A DNA stretch of 35,896 bases from Candidatus Heimdallarchaeota archaeon (GCA_015522385.1 WAMJ01000302.1:1-35896), one strand, 5' to 3'. Positions 23,056 through 31,977 are shown, counted from the first letter of the stretch. Notes: a model not told the origin generated them from the letters alone. Numbers and translations: made by a program.

Positions 23056-25602
23056 TTAGAACTTACCCTGCTTCTTGAGGTAGAAGAGAACCCCTCCTAT
23101 CGCGCCCAGTCCCACCAGTGTGAGCACGATGGCCAGTACTGGTGATGATCCCTCTGATGTCTCATCAGTTGGGTTCTCGGTCGTCGTGGACGAGACCGCA
23201 TTGAGGGTAATTGAGACTGTTGACTCAAGAGTCATACCCTTGCCGTCGTCCGCTACCACCTTAACAGAGTAAGTTCCATTCAAGAGCCCAGTTGTGCTCC
23301 ACGTGTAGGGGCTGCTCACGTCGGAAGCAATGAGTGTCCAGGTGCTCCCATCTGTAGAGTAATAGAGGGAGTAACTTATTTCATGCTTCAGGGAGTCGGC
23401 CACAGAGTTCCATGTGAGGACGATGTCGTCACCGACCTCAGCTGTCTGGACACTACTCTCAAGAGTGATAACGGTGATCCTGTGGATGTTCTCAATGGTG
23501 AAGGCCTTGGATATCGCCTCACGAGACGAGCCAGAGGCTCTTGCAACTACCTTGACTCTGTAGCTCGTTCCGTTGGACAGATCGTACGTCTCCCAGTTAT
23601 AGGAGGTTGTACCAAGCCCTGAGACGATCAATGTCCATGTGCTTCCGTCATCGTCCGAGTAGTACAGGTCGTAGGAGATGATCTTGGACTGGCTGGCAAA
23701 GGCATCAGACCAAGTTACCTCGACGGTGGCGTTCAGCTTGCCCGTGGTGTCCATGAGAATATCGGGGGCGAGCATCACGACCTCCGAGAAACCGTCGATG
23801 TAGCTGCTGGGGAGTGCAAGGGGCTTGGAGTCCTCCTCATTGGCGGAGCCATTCACCGAGTACGCAACGTCCACGAAGCCGTCCCCGTCGGCATCGGGTG
23901 AGGTGAGGTCCGACCAGAAGTTCCCAGAGAAACTCAGGGGCTGTTCTGCAATTGCCTGATCTACCATGGTGTTGTTGACGAAGTTGTTAGAGATCACGGA
24001 ACTGTTGACTGCGAGGGAGATCGACTTCAGTCCATAGTTCTCGTTCCTCACGATGTTGTTGCCCTCGATCATACTGCTGTTGACATTGTTAAGCTGAATC
24101 CCGTTGGTGTTGTCGAACACATTGTTCCCAATCAATGTTGTGAAATTCACTACAGTAAGCTCGATCCCCAGTGAGAACCCAGAGATGTTGTTCATCTCAG
24201 CGGTGTTGTTGTAACCGTTGAAAAGAACGATCCCTGTCATCCCAGAGCTCCGGATGGTATTGTCCTTGATGGAGGAGAGCGTCAACGCAGAGGTATAGAT
24301 TCCATGGTCCCTGTTGTCGTAGACGGAGTTCCCTGAGATAATGACATCACTGGATGCCAGCACGTCAATCCCTGACAGGTTGTTCCCGTAGACAGTGTTC
24401 CCCGTGATGTTGAGGGCGGTCATTAAGGTGATGAGTATCCCAGACAGACGACTTCCAGTAGCGACGTTGTCCTCAATTGAGTACTTGCTCCCAGTCCTTG
24501 CCACGATGGGATAGTCCCCGCTACCATCTACATAGTTCCCGGAGATCAGGGCAGAGGTGGTGTCGTCCACCACGATTCCCGATTGGACGATCGTGTTGGA
24601 GACCATGTTGTCGGTTATTTCCACCTTGGAATTATTCATTCGCGAGTAGATCGCATTATTCGTAGAGTTGGTGATCGTGTTAGACCTGATCTTGACCATG
24701 GTCGATCGGTCTATGACGATTCCAGAGCTCGGGTTGTTGGTGAAGGTCGATCCAACAACGGTGATGTTCGAGCCCTCGTCAATGAAGCCTGCGAACTTAG
24801 AGCCGTTGTTCACCATCCCGTCAATCGTACCGTTTGCGGACTTGAGCATCCTGAACGCGTAGGTCCCGGTGCTGCTGGTCTCTGTCACGTCCTTGATGAG
24901 AAACTCTCTGGCCTGCGACATGTCCAGCGTATTTCCGTTGGTCACCGCTGACGAGGTTATGTTCGTCATCCACGTTCCATTGGTTGACGAGAGGTAAAGC
25001 GAGCTGAACGTTGCACCCTTAACGGAGGAGTCTGTGACTCTTACACCCAAAGAAGTAGATACCGATACGCCATAGTTGGTGCTGTTCTCTATGTCGAGGG
25101 AATCCAATGAGACTTCCATACTGGTGTCGACTGAGACTCCTTGCTGCCCTGCGTTGGTGACGGTGACATTCGTTGCCTGAATACTCGAGGAGTTTGAAAT
25201 CCGTACACCTTGTGATGCAGGAGATGCTATATCGACATCCTCAATGACCACATTGGAAGAGTTGAGAAGGTAGATCCCAGCATTCGAATTTTTAATCTGG
25301 ACGTTCTTTATGACGACAAAAGAACGGATGTTCTGGAGGTAGATCGCATCGTCGGGTGTACCCAAATCAAGAATCAGGTCCTCAATCATGTACGGTGCTG
25401 CCGCCGATCCGTTCCCAGTCCATGACATGAAGGTTGCAAGACCTGCAAGATCCGCATCGGAGATGGCATCAATCGGAGAGGTCAGTACCGTTGCACTGGG
25501 CTTCAGCCCGATTTCTGGCTGACTTCCCAAGATTGCGCTTCCCTGAGCCATCATCGACATGATGAGGATCAGGGTGATAAACTGTGGTTTGAGTTTATAC
25601 AT
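23056..25602 (-). CDS. Surface protein with parallel beta-helix (NosD-like) repeats
   Basis: An 848-residue exported cell-surface protein. Residues 1-23 are a signal peptide (LITLILIMSMMAQG-like core). Residues about 70-600 are dozens of short parallel beta-helix rungs rich in N, S, T and V, with recurring patterns such as ISGNSVYDNRDHGIY and IEGNNIVRNENYGL, as in NosD/pectate-lyase-like folds. A calcium-like DADGDGFVD loop ends that region. Two immunoglobulin/FnIII-like domains follow (about 615-705 and 710-795), each with YDLYY/YSLYYS-DGSTWTLI. A Thr/Ser/Glu linker, one transmembrane helix (about 823-842) and KKQGKF close it. Many N-x-S/T sites suggest glycosylation. Adhesion or glycan binding is likely. 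The start is set by a TATAAAA box at 25625-25631. Confidence 0.85.
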   Translation of the reverse strand: MYKLKPQFITLILIMSMMAQGSAILGSQPEIGLKPSATVLTSPIDAISDADLAGLATFMSWTGNGSAAAPYMIEDLILDLGTPDDAIYLQNIRSFVVIKNVQIKNSNAGIYLLNSSNVVIEDVDIASPASQGVRISNSSSIQATNVTVTNAGQQGVSVDTSMEVSLDSLDIENSTNYGVSVSTSLGVRVTDSSVKGATFSSLYLSSTNGTWMTNITSSAVTNGNTLDMSQAREFLIKDVTETSSTGTYAFRMLKSANGTIDGMVNNGSKFAGFIDEGSNITVVGSTFTNNPSSGIVIDRSTMVKIRSNTITNSTNNAIYSRMNNSKVEITDNMVSNTIVQSGIVVDDTTSALISGNYVDGSGDYPIVARTGSKYSIEDNVATGSRLSGILITLMTALNITGNTVYGNNLSGIDVLASSDVIISGNSVYDNRDHGIYTSALTLSSIKDNTIRSSGMTGIVLFNGYNNTAEMNNISGFSLGIELTVVNFTTLIGNNVFDNTNGIQLNNVNSSMIEGNNIVRNENYGLKSISLAVNSSVISNNFVNNTMVDQAIAEQPLSFSGNFWSDLTSPDADGDGFVDVAYSVNGSANEEDSKPLALPSSYIDGFSEVVMLAPDILMDTTGKLNATVEVTWSDAFASQSKIISYDLYYSDDDGSTWTLIVSGLGTTSYNWETYDLSNGTSYRVKVVARASGSSREAISKAFTIENIHRITVITLESSVQTAEVGDDIVLTWNSVADSLKHEISYSLYYSTDGSTWTLIASDVSSPYTWSTTGLLNGTYSVKVVADDGKGMTLESTVSITLNAVSSTTTENPTDETSEGSSPVLAIVLTLVGLGAIGGVLFYLKKQGKF

Positions 25603-25624
25603 GGAACAAATTGTTCGATTCGCG

Positions 25625-25631
25625 TATAAAA
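25625..25631 (-). promoter_or_regulatory. TATA box of the beta-helix surface protein
   Basis: TATAAAA (TTTTATA on the coding strand) is centred 26 bases before the ATG at 25602, one of the clearest leaderless promoters here. Confidence 0.55.
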
Positions 25632-25723
25632 GGCTGATGGGAGGCTCTACACGGGAATTTAATACCTACTTCAGAAAAAGGGTAGGTACTCATTTATTGA
25701 GTAATAACAAGGAGTGACAAAAT

Positions 25724-25732
25724 CTTTTTATC
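25724..25732 (+). promoter_or_regulatory. TATA-like box of the ParA-like gene
   Basis: CTTTTTATC is centred 25 bases before the GTG at 25753. A GGAGGGTG stretch at 25741-25748 could also act as a ribosome-binding site if transcription starts further upstream. Confidence 0.45.
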
Positions 25733-25752
25733 AGAAAGCGGGAGGGTGAATT

Positions 25753-26484
25753 GTGATCGTCAGCGTCGTGAGCTACAGAGGGGGGAGTGGAAAGTCACTC
25801 TTCTCCCTCAACTTGGCGAAGATGCTCGATAGGAAGGTGCTCCTTGTCGATGCGGACTTCCTCGCTCCTTCGTTGCACTTCATCCCCGACAAGGTGGAGT
25901 ACTACTGGAATGACTACCTGTCAGGAAAGGTGACCAGAGTGGAGGACATGGTGTACAAGATGTCTGGTATCGACCTTGTCTGCACACAGCCCAATGACAC
26001 CAAGATCATCCCCCAACTGATGGACAAGAACCTGTGGAGCACGACCTACTCTGACAACCTCAGCCGATTCGCCAGTAAGTACGACGCAGTCTATGACTAC
26101 ATCATCCTCGATAACCAGAGCGGCACGTTCTACTCGACACTCCTGCACTGCTTCTTCTCGGATCTCCTGATCGTTGTGGTCAGACCAGACAAGCGCGATG
26201 TCGTCTCAACAGCCGAGTACCTCAAGCTGTTGAAAAAACCCTTCTACGTGGTCTGGAACCACATGATAAGTCCTGACAAGATGGGGAAGTACATCGACTC
26301 GTGGCTGGAGATGTACTACAGGAACATTCCCGGGTTCAGGGGAGAGCTCGGCCGAATCCCGTTCGACGAGGAGAGCGCGTTCCAGGTCTGGTCCCAGCAG
26401 AGCCTCTTTCCACAAGGAGAGGTCTATCTCCAAGCCATGGAGGATATAGTCAGAAGATTCGTCGGTCTGACATCGGAGAGATAG
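25753..26484 (+). CDS. ParA/MinD/SegA-like ATPase
   Basis: A 243-residue P-loop ATPase of the SIMIBI class. The deviant Walker A reads SYRGGSGKSLFSLN at residues 7-20; the family's signature lysine (KGGxGK) is an arginine here. VLLVDADFLAPSL is the Walker A' aspartate strand near residue 33, and YIILDNQSGTF the Walker B strand near residue 115. The end of the fold lacks the amphipathic MinD membrane tail. Such ATPases position chromosomes, plasmids or surface structures. The gene faces an RHH/winged-helix protein (12 bases between stops), which recalls the archaeal SegA/SegB pair although that pair is usually in one operon. It begins with a GTG. Confidence 0.78.
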   Translation: MIVSVVSYRGGSGKSLFSLNLAKMLDRKVLLVDADFLAPSLHFIPDKVEYYWNDYLSGKVTRVEDMVYKMSGIDLVCTQPNDTKIIPQLMDKNLWSTTYSDNLSRFASKYDAVYDYIILDNQSGTFYSTLLHCFFSDLLIVVVRPDKRDVVSTAEYLKLLKKPFYVVWNHMISPDKMGKYIDSWLEMYYRNIPGFRGELGRIPFDEESAFQVWSQQSLFPQGEVYLQAMEDIVRRFVGLTSER

Positions 26485-26496
26485 AACTAAGAGGAG

Positions 26497-27033
26497 CTAG
26501 AAATTCAGGTATTTGATGGGCAGGTAGGTACCTCTTCCGCTCAAACCGACCCAGCCATTTTCGATGAAGTCGTCGAGAATACGCTTTACGTACTTAGATC
26601 CCAGTTGGGTGTGCTCAGCCAGTTCGTCTAGTGTGATCCCTCCGTAGTTCTCGATGGTCTCGCTCCGCCTGAGCAGGACGCGGGCTACCTCCAGCTCGTC
26701 CTCGTCGAGCATCAACTGGACCGAGGGGTCCCGCAAATCCTTTAGCTCCCTTTGGAAGTCAAGGAGTATTCTACTGAGCGCGTACTCCGCGAATGCCTCT
26801 GTGGAGTCCAAGCCGAACTGCTTCTTGACCAGCGGGTTCCGGAGTAGTAGCTCGATCCTGTTCTTCAGCTCCGCGTTTAAGCGGACGACACCACCCGTTA
26901 TGAACTCGTTGAGGAAGATCCGTAGGGCATTGGGCTTGGTCGTGTGGTATCTCTCTGTGAGCTCGTTGATGAACTGGGCGTGATCTCCCGTGAATGTCGT
27001 GCTGATCGTCACGTACTCCTCCTTCTTTGGCAT
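26497..27033 (-). CDS. Ribbon-helix-helix plus winged-helix DNA-binding protein
   Basis: A 178-residue DNA-binding protein. Residues 5-45 look like a ribbon-helix-helix: the strand YVTISTTFTG, helix HAQFINELTERY, turn HTTKPNA, helix LRIFLNEFI. Residues 60-110 are helical. The C-terminal 55 residues form a winged helix (ITLDELAEHTQLGSKYVKRI, then GLSGRGTYLP as the wing). SegB, the archaeal partner of SegA, also uses an RHH domain, so a centromere-binding role is possible; simple transcription regulation is the alternative. The ATG at 27033 has a TATA-like ATATAAATA on the minus strand at 27057-27065, 28 bases upstream. Confidence 0.65.
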   Translation of the reverse strand: MPKKEEYVTISTTFTGDHAQFINELTERYHTTKPNALRIFLNEFITGGVVRLNAELKNRIELLLRNPLVKKQFGLDSTEAFAEYALSRILLDFQRELKDLRDPSVQLMLDEDELEVARVLLRRSETIENYGGITLDELAEHTQLGSKYVKRILDDFIENGWVGLSGRGTYLPIKYLNF

Positions 27034-27335
27034 ATAGTGGAACGATGGATATGAGCTATTTATATGTTTCAGGTCAGGAAATCGGAATGTTTGTCAGATT
27101 CAACTAGATTGTGTTTTCTCATCAATTGTAATGACAGTACTGATGTGATGTTCCGGGGAGAATACATGATACTCACAAAGAAGTATTAATAGATGGCACA
27201 GGACGCTTTGCTCTTCACAAGTATGGAATCGCGGCTGAGATGAAATAGCCAAATGGCTAGATTAGGTGGAAATAATACCGCCCGTTCAGGGAGGATTCGA
27301 ATAGCTCTTATTTTGATTTTAATCGAATTATCCAA
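27034..27335. other. Intergenic region between divergent regulator and surface protein
   Basis: No gene is seen in this 302-base gap. It holds the TATA-like box of the RHH gene (27057-27065, minus strand) and of the BspA-like gene (TCTTATTTT at about 27305-27313, 27 bases before its ATG). A CTGAGATGAAA stretch at about 27235 resembles the D'/C' pair of C/D RNAs, but no matching C and D boxes were found. Confidence 0.5.
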
Positions 27336-29909
27336 ATGGTAAAAACCAGATTTATCGTACAAACCATTGTGCTATTGTTGATTTTCGGATCAATAGTACA
27401 TATTTCAGCACAAACAGAATCTGTGACGGGGGTCTCGCACGCAGCTATCGACCAAGACGATTTTGTCTCAGTATGGACCACTGATTACACAAGTTCTGGA
27501 TCTAGTGCCAGTAGCCAGATAAGGCTTCCCCTTGTACCAAGTGGCTCGTACAACTTCCACGTTGACTGGGGCGATAACTCAACCAACCTGATAACTAGCT
27601 ACAACCAAGCCGAGACCACCCATACGTACGCCACCAGCGGGACGTACACCGTGGTCATAAACGGGACAATCACCGGATGGCAGTTCAATAATGGAGGTGA
27701 CAAGCTCAAGATTATCGAGATCAAGCAGTGGGGCTCCTTGGGATTTGGAGACGTTGACTCCAACTTCTACGGATGCGCAAATCTTGTCCTTACAGCTACT
27801 GATGCACCTGACCTGTCCCAGACCACATCATTGGACAACTCGTTCCGGAATTGTGCAGCCCTTGGGAACTCAGGAGACATGAGCATGTGGAACACCGGGA
27901 CGGTGACCTCGATGGACCACATGTTCAGCGGGGCCAGCAACTTCAACCAGCCTATTGGATCGTGGAATGTAAGCTCGGTTACGAGTATACGATACCTATT
28001 CGACGGAGCATTCGTCTTCGACCAGCCCCTCGACAGCTGGGATACAGGTAGTGTTAATGACATGTCCTACACGTTCTACAGGGCCTATGCCTTCAACCAG
28101 TCGATTGAGAGTTGGGATGTTAGCAGTGTGGTGACGATGCAAGGAACATTCGCCTCCGCTTTCAGTTTCAATCAGCCCTTGGACAGCTGGGATGTCAGCA
28201 ATGTGACGAGCATGTCTGCCACCTTTGGAAACGCGTACGCGTTCAACCAGAGCCTAGGAAGCTGGAATGTCAGTGCAGTCACGTCGATGTATATGATGTT
28301 CTACAAGGCTCATTCATATAACCAGGACATGAGTAGTTGGGATGTGAGCAACGTGGTGAGCATGTATGCCATGTTCGAGGACGCGTACACCTTCAACCAA
28401 CCTCTCGACAGCTGGAGTCTGAAGAACCTGCAGGATGTATCGACAATGTTTGCAGGAGCTCACTCCTTCAACCAACCGTTGGGCAACTGGGATGTCAGTC
28501 GGGTTAAGACCATGACCTACATGTTCTCCCAAGCATACTCCTTCAACGGAAGTATTGGAGCATGGAACGTGAGTGGAGTGACGGATATGGCCAGTATGTT
28601 CCGCGACGCGACCTCCTTCAACCAAGACATTAGCGATTGGAATGTATCCAGTGTCGTCAACATGATGTACATGTTCTACAACGCCTCCAGCTTCAACAGA
28701 CCACTGGAGAATTGGAGTGTAAACCATGTTGAAAACATGATGGGGATGTTCTCCTATGCATCCTCCTTCGACCAGCCACTTGGAGCTTGGAATGTCAGCT
28801 CGGTGACCTCTATGGCTTCCATGTTCTCGTTTGCCTCGGATTTCAACCAGACTTTGAGTTCGTGGAATGTCTGCCAAGTATCGAACATGCAGTCAATGTT
28901 CGCATTCGCAACCGGATTCGATCGGCCGCTTGGAGCTTGGAATGTCAGTAAGGTCAGAAATATGGAGTACATGTTCGACGGTGTCGAGCTCTCGGTCAAC
29001 AACTACGACGATCTTCTGATAGGCTGGAGTAACAGGACACTGCAGCATAACGTAGTGTTCAATGGCGGGTACAGCAAGTACTCGGCGGAGGCCCTTACCG
29101 CACGGGATGTCATGATCAACAACTACAGTTGGACGATCACGGACAGGGGACTAATCAGTACCCCAGGAGCACCCCTGTTTCCCGATGGTATTTGGAATGG
29201 AGAGGCGGTCGTCCTGACTTGGAACCCTCCTTCATCGGACGGTAACACGGAGATTAAGGAGTACATGATCTACAGAGCATCCGGTGTCGACGACAGCTAT
29301 GTCCTTCTCGGAAGCAGCGTCTACCTGAACTACACAGATGCCAACGTCAGCCTTGGGTCGGTCTACTACTATAGGATCAGCGCGGTCAATGCCATGGGCG
29401 AGAGTGCGCTGTCGGAGGAGGTGGTCGTCACAGTGGTGGCTCTGCCAGGAGCACCCTTCGACCTCCAGTCGCAGGTCGATGGGGAGGTCGTCACGCTCTA
29501 CTGGTCACCTCCTGAATCGGATGGTGGGAGTCCAATCAGTGAGTACAGGGTCTACAGATCAGATGGTAACTCTGACAATTTCCAGCTCCTGTCCACTACC
29601 ACATCCCTGAACTACACTGACTCACCCGTGAGTCCAGGCACAGACTATTTCTACAGGGTCAGCGCAGTCAACGGACTGGGTGAGGGAAGGCCGTCAAACG
29701 AGGTTCATGTGCACGTAGCACAGGTATCATCCTCCACGAGCACCTCGAAGTCCTCTACCACTTCAACCACCGGACAGGACACAGTGACGACTGTCACTCC
29801 GTCCGAGACATCCACACCTCCTACCTTTGAAGCTGTTCCAGCACCCGCAATTTTCCTGCTCCTCCCGCTTCTTTCTCTCGTGAGGAAGAAGAAGAGGAAC
29901 ATCACATAA
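27336..29909 (+). CDS. BspA-like (DUF285) surface protein with FnIII domains
   Basis: An 857-residue exported surface protein. Residues 1-26 are a signal peptide ending near HISAQ. Residues 66-115 look like a PKD-type domain (VDWGDNST... HTYATSGTYTVVI). Residues about 200-545 contain fourteen 25-residue DUF285/BspA repeats with the core FNQPLxSWDVSxVTSM. Two FnIII domains follow at about 612-700 and 705-795, then a Ser/Thr-rich stalk, a short hydrophobic anchor (APAIFLLLPLLSLV) and KKKKR. BspA-like proteins in bacteria, protists and some archaea mediate adhesion. The anchor resembles an archaeosortase-type tail in layout, but I cannot match a known motif. It is single-copy, with a TATA-like box before the ATG. 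Confidence 0.88.
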   Translation: MVKTRFIVQTIVLLLIFGSIVHISAQTESVTGVSHAAIDQDDFVSVWTTDYTSSGSSASSQIRLPLVPSGSYNFHVDWGDNSTNLITSYNQAETTHTYATSGTYTVVINGTITGWQFNNGGDKLKIIEIKQWGSLGFGDVDSNFYGCANLVLTATDAPDLSQTTSLDNSFRNCAALGNSGDMSMWNTGTVTSMDHMFSGASNFNQPIGSWNVSSVTSIRYLFDGAFVFDQPLDSWDTGSVNDMSYTFYRAYAFNQSIESWDVSSVVTMQGTFASAFSFNQPLDSWDVSNVTSMSATFGNAYAFNQSLGSWNVSAVTSMYMMFYKAHSYNQDMSSWDVSNVVSMYAMFEDAYTFNQPLDSWSLKNLQDVSTMFAGAHSFNQPLGNWDVSRVKTMTYMFSQAYSFNGSIGAWNVSGVTDMASMFRDATSFNQDISDWNVSSVVNMMYMFYNASSFNRPLENWSVNHVENMMGMFSYASSFDQPLGAWNVSSVTSMASMFSFASDFNQTLSSWNVCQVSNMQSMFAFATGFDRPLGAWNVSKVRNMEYMFDGVELSVNNYDDLLIGWSNRTLQHNVVFNGGYSKYSAEALTARDVMINNYSWTITDRGLISTPGAPLFPDGIWNGEAVVLTWNPPSSDGNTEIKEYMIYRASGVDDSYVLLGSSVYLNYTDANVSLGSVYYYRISAVNAMGESALSEEVVVTVVALPGAPFDLQSQVDGEVVTLYWSPPESDGGSPISEYRVYRSDGNSDNFQLLSTTTSLNYTDSPVSPGTDYFYRVSAVNGLGEGRPSNEVHVHVAQVSSSTSTSKSSTTSTTGQDTVTTVTPSETSTPPTFEAVPAPAIFLLLPLLSLVRKKKRNIT

Positions 29910-30160
29910 TCCCACATGAACCAGTCGCAATGCTATTTGGAATTATACGTAACCATCACTAGAGTATCAGAAGATTCCATAGAAAGATCGAGATAAATTT
30001 GCAAATAGTATGGTGTGGAATCTACAGGCAACTCAGTCACCAATGTTGTCAGAAAAATTGGAAATAAATGGGCATATGGGCGAATATTGAAGAAGAACCA
30101 CGACATCTATAAAACCGGAGATAGGGGACCGCCATATTTCGAAAATTTTAAAATTATTAA

Positions 30161-30823
30161 ATGAAATCTCTGCACATGCTTATCACGGACGAGATCGTCA
30201 ACTACGGATTTGAGCTACACGGACACAAGTGCCCGGCGATGCCGCTGGGATTGAAGACCACTAGGTACGCCATGGATCTGCTCGGGGTGGAGAAGTCGAA
30301 AGCTGGAGAGCTGTTCTCAATCCTCGAACTGGGTACGCACCACTGTGCAGGGTGCTACGCAGATGGGGTGCAGATGATGGCTGGAACCACCATGGGCAAG
30401 GGGAATATCGTCAAGTCGCACAAGGGGAAGTTCGGGCTAATCCTTGTGGACAGGAAGAACAAGAGGGCTGCGAGGGTGGTGCCAAAAGGGGAGATTCTGA
30501 TCAAGGCACTTGACGGCGAGTTCATGAAGCTGAGAGCTGAAGGTACACTTCCTCAGGATGTCCCGTGGGAGATCACAAGACCGCTGATCGAGCGGGTGCT
30601 CGGTATGCCATTCGAGGATCAGTTTGACTTTGAGATCATGGAGAACGTGAGCGTGAAAACCCCGAAGCACCAGTACAGAAAGGGACTGTGCGACTCCTGC
30701 GGTGAGGTCGTGGTGGGGAAGTACACCTACGAAGTCGACGGGAAGAAGCTGTGCACAGACTGCAAGGAGGGAGTCCCGGATCTGATGTACGAAGACGACG
30801 GGGTCATCGTCTACAAGGACTAA
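30161..30823 (+). CDS. FmdE-family protein with C-terminal zinc finger
   Basis: A 220-residue protein of the formylmethanofuran dehydrogenase subunit E family. Residues 15-27 hold the signature LHGHKCPAMPLGL. Residues 60-80 hold HHCAGCYADGVQMMAGTTMG, whose cysteines and histidine bind metal. The C-terminus adds a four-cysteine zinc ribbon (CDSCGE...CTDCKE, about residues 176-205). In methanogens FmdE associates with the tungsten/molybdenum enzyme, but the family is wider than methanogenesis and no Fmd/Fwd subunits are nearby. The role here is therefore unknown, perhaps molybdopterin- or metal-related. The ATG at 30161 is used; another ATG at 30176 also fits the family. A TATA-like CTATAAAA lies at about 30107. 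Confidence 0.88.
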   Translation: MKSLHMLITDEIVNYGFELHGHKCPAMPLGLKTTRYAMDLLGVEKSKAGELFSILELGTHHCAGCYADGVQMMAGTTMGKGNIVKSHKGKFGLILVDRKNKRAARVVPKGEILIKALDGEFMKLRAEGTLPQDVPWEITRPLIERVLGMPFEDQFDFEIMENVSVKTPKHQYRKGLCDSCGEVVVGKYTYEVDGKKLCTDCKEGVPDLMYEDDGVIVYKD

Positions 30824-30846
30824 TTCGCTCGATTCTGGGTAGCGAA
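30824..30846 (+). promoter_or_regulatory. Inverted repeat between fmdE and the arsenite exporter
   Basis: TTCGCT (30824-30829) and AGCGAA (30841-30846) form a perfect six-base inverted repeat with an 11-base spacer, directly after the fmdE stop and about 30 bases before the TATA-like box (TTTTAATAT, 30874-30883) of the exporter. It could be an operator for an arsenic-responsive repressor or a stem-loop; no regulator gene is adjacent. Confidence 0.3.
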
Positions 30847-30906
30847 AGAACAAAGTTTCCGCACCAATTAGATAATTTTAATATTGTTGAATTCACATCC
30901 GACCTG

Positions 30907-31977
30907 ATGTACGAGACAAAAAGAACACAACTGTCCACACTCGACCGCTTTCTCCCAGTGTGGATTCTGCTTGCTATGATCATCGGGCTCCTCTTGGGAT
31001 TCATCGAGGGTATTCAGGATCTCTTCGACGCAGTACAGATTGGCTCCACCTCACTCCCTATTGCCATCGGGCTTCTGTGGATGATGTATCCCGTTCTGGC
31101 CAAGGTCAAGTACGAGGAGCTTGGCAAGCTGAGGAACGAGGGGCGGATGCTCTTCACCTCACTCTTCCTCAATTGGGTAGTGGGCCCCCTCCTGATGTTC
31201 TTCTTGGCATGGAGCATTTTAGCAGATGAACCCGAGTTCATGCAGGGATTGATCCTCATAGGGCTGGCGAGGTGCATAGCCATGGTGCTTATCTGGAATA
31301 TGCTCGCGGGTGGTGACAACGAGGACGCGGCGGCGATCGTAGCTCTCAACTCACTCTTCCAGATTGTTGCCTACTCTTTCTACGCCTACTTCTTCCTGAA
31401 TGTGGCGGTAGAATGGGTGGGCGGAGTCGCCACAGACGTGAGCATCACCGTGGAGGAGATCGCCACGAGTGTCTTCATCTTCCTAGGGATCCCACTGATC
31501 GCAGGGATGGTCACGAGGTACGTCGGGATCAAGCAGATGGGCAAGGAGAGGTACGACGGAGAGTTCGTTAAGAAGCTGGGACCGACAGCGCTCATAGGGT
31601 TGCTCTTCACCATCGTCATCATGTTCTCGATGCAGGGGAGGAACATCTTCGACCTCGGATGGAAACTGGTACTCGTCTCTTCCCCGCTGATCCTGTACTT
31701 CATCCTGATGTTCCTGCTCGCTTTCGTCATCGCGTGGATGCTAAAGTTCTCGTACCAAAAAACAGTCACACTGTCCTTCACGGCCGCATCGAACAACTTC
31801 GAGCTTGCAATCGCGGTAGCTATCGCTACGTTCGGCATCGGGAGCAACCAGGCTCTCGCTACCGTGATCGGACCACTCATCGAGGTCCCCATCCTTCTGG
31901 CACTGGTCTACCTGTCACTCTGGCTGAAGTCAAGGATGTTCAGCGAACAAGCAGTGGTGAAAACCATCGAAACATGA
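30907..31977 (+). CDS. arsB/acr3: Acr3-family arsenite efflux permease
   Basis: A 356-residue ten-helix transporter of the BART superfamily that exports arsenite (and possibly antimonite), energised by the membrane potential. Signatures: helix 1 LPVWILLAMIIGLLLGF, then LPIAIGLLWMMYPVLAKVKYEEL; helix 4 with the essential cysteine in ARCIAMVLIWNMLAGGDN near residue 123; and the conserved ASNNFELAIAVAI near residue 298. All helices and the normal length are present. An upstream in-frame stretch from 30751 overlaps fmdE and is not used: a TATA-like box about 28 bases before 30907 supports that ATG. No arsR, arsM or arsC neighbour is seen. Confidence 0.92.
   Translation: MYETKRTQLSTLDRFLPVWILLAMIIGLLLGFIEGIQDLFDAVQIGSTSLPIAIGLLWMMYPVLAKVKYEELGKLRNEGRMLFTSLFLNWVVGPLLMFFLAWSILADEPEFMQGLILIGLARCIAMVLIWNMLAGGDNEDAAAIVALNSLFQIVAYSFYAYFFLNVAVEWVGGVATDVSITVEEIATSVFIFLGIPLIAGMVTRYVGIKQMGKERYDGEFVKKLGPTALIGLLFTIVIMFSMQGRNIFDLGWKLVLVSSPLILYFILMFLLAFVIAWMLKFSYQKTVTLSFTAASNNFELAIAVAIATFGIGSNQALATVIGPLIEVPILLALVYLSLWLKSRMFSEQAVVKTIET

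Noticed and set aside
27180..27260. C/D box small RNA
   Set aside because: A CTGAGATGAAA pair resembles internal D'/C' boxes, but no flanking C (RTGATGA) and D boxes at proper distances were found.
28314..28877. 187-residue minus-strand frame inside the BspA-like gene
   Set aside because: Its regular HV/H-rich repeats are the mirror image of the DUF285 repeats on the plus strand, so it is a shadow.
30751..30906. N-terminal extension of the Acr3 frame into fmdE
   Set aside because: It overlaps fmdE out of frame, is Arg-rich and unlike any Acr3, and the TATA-like box supports the ATG at 30907.
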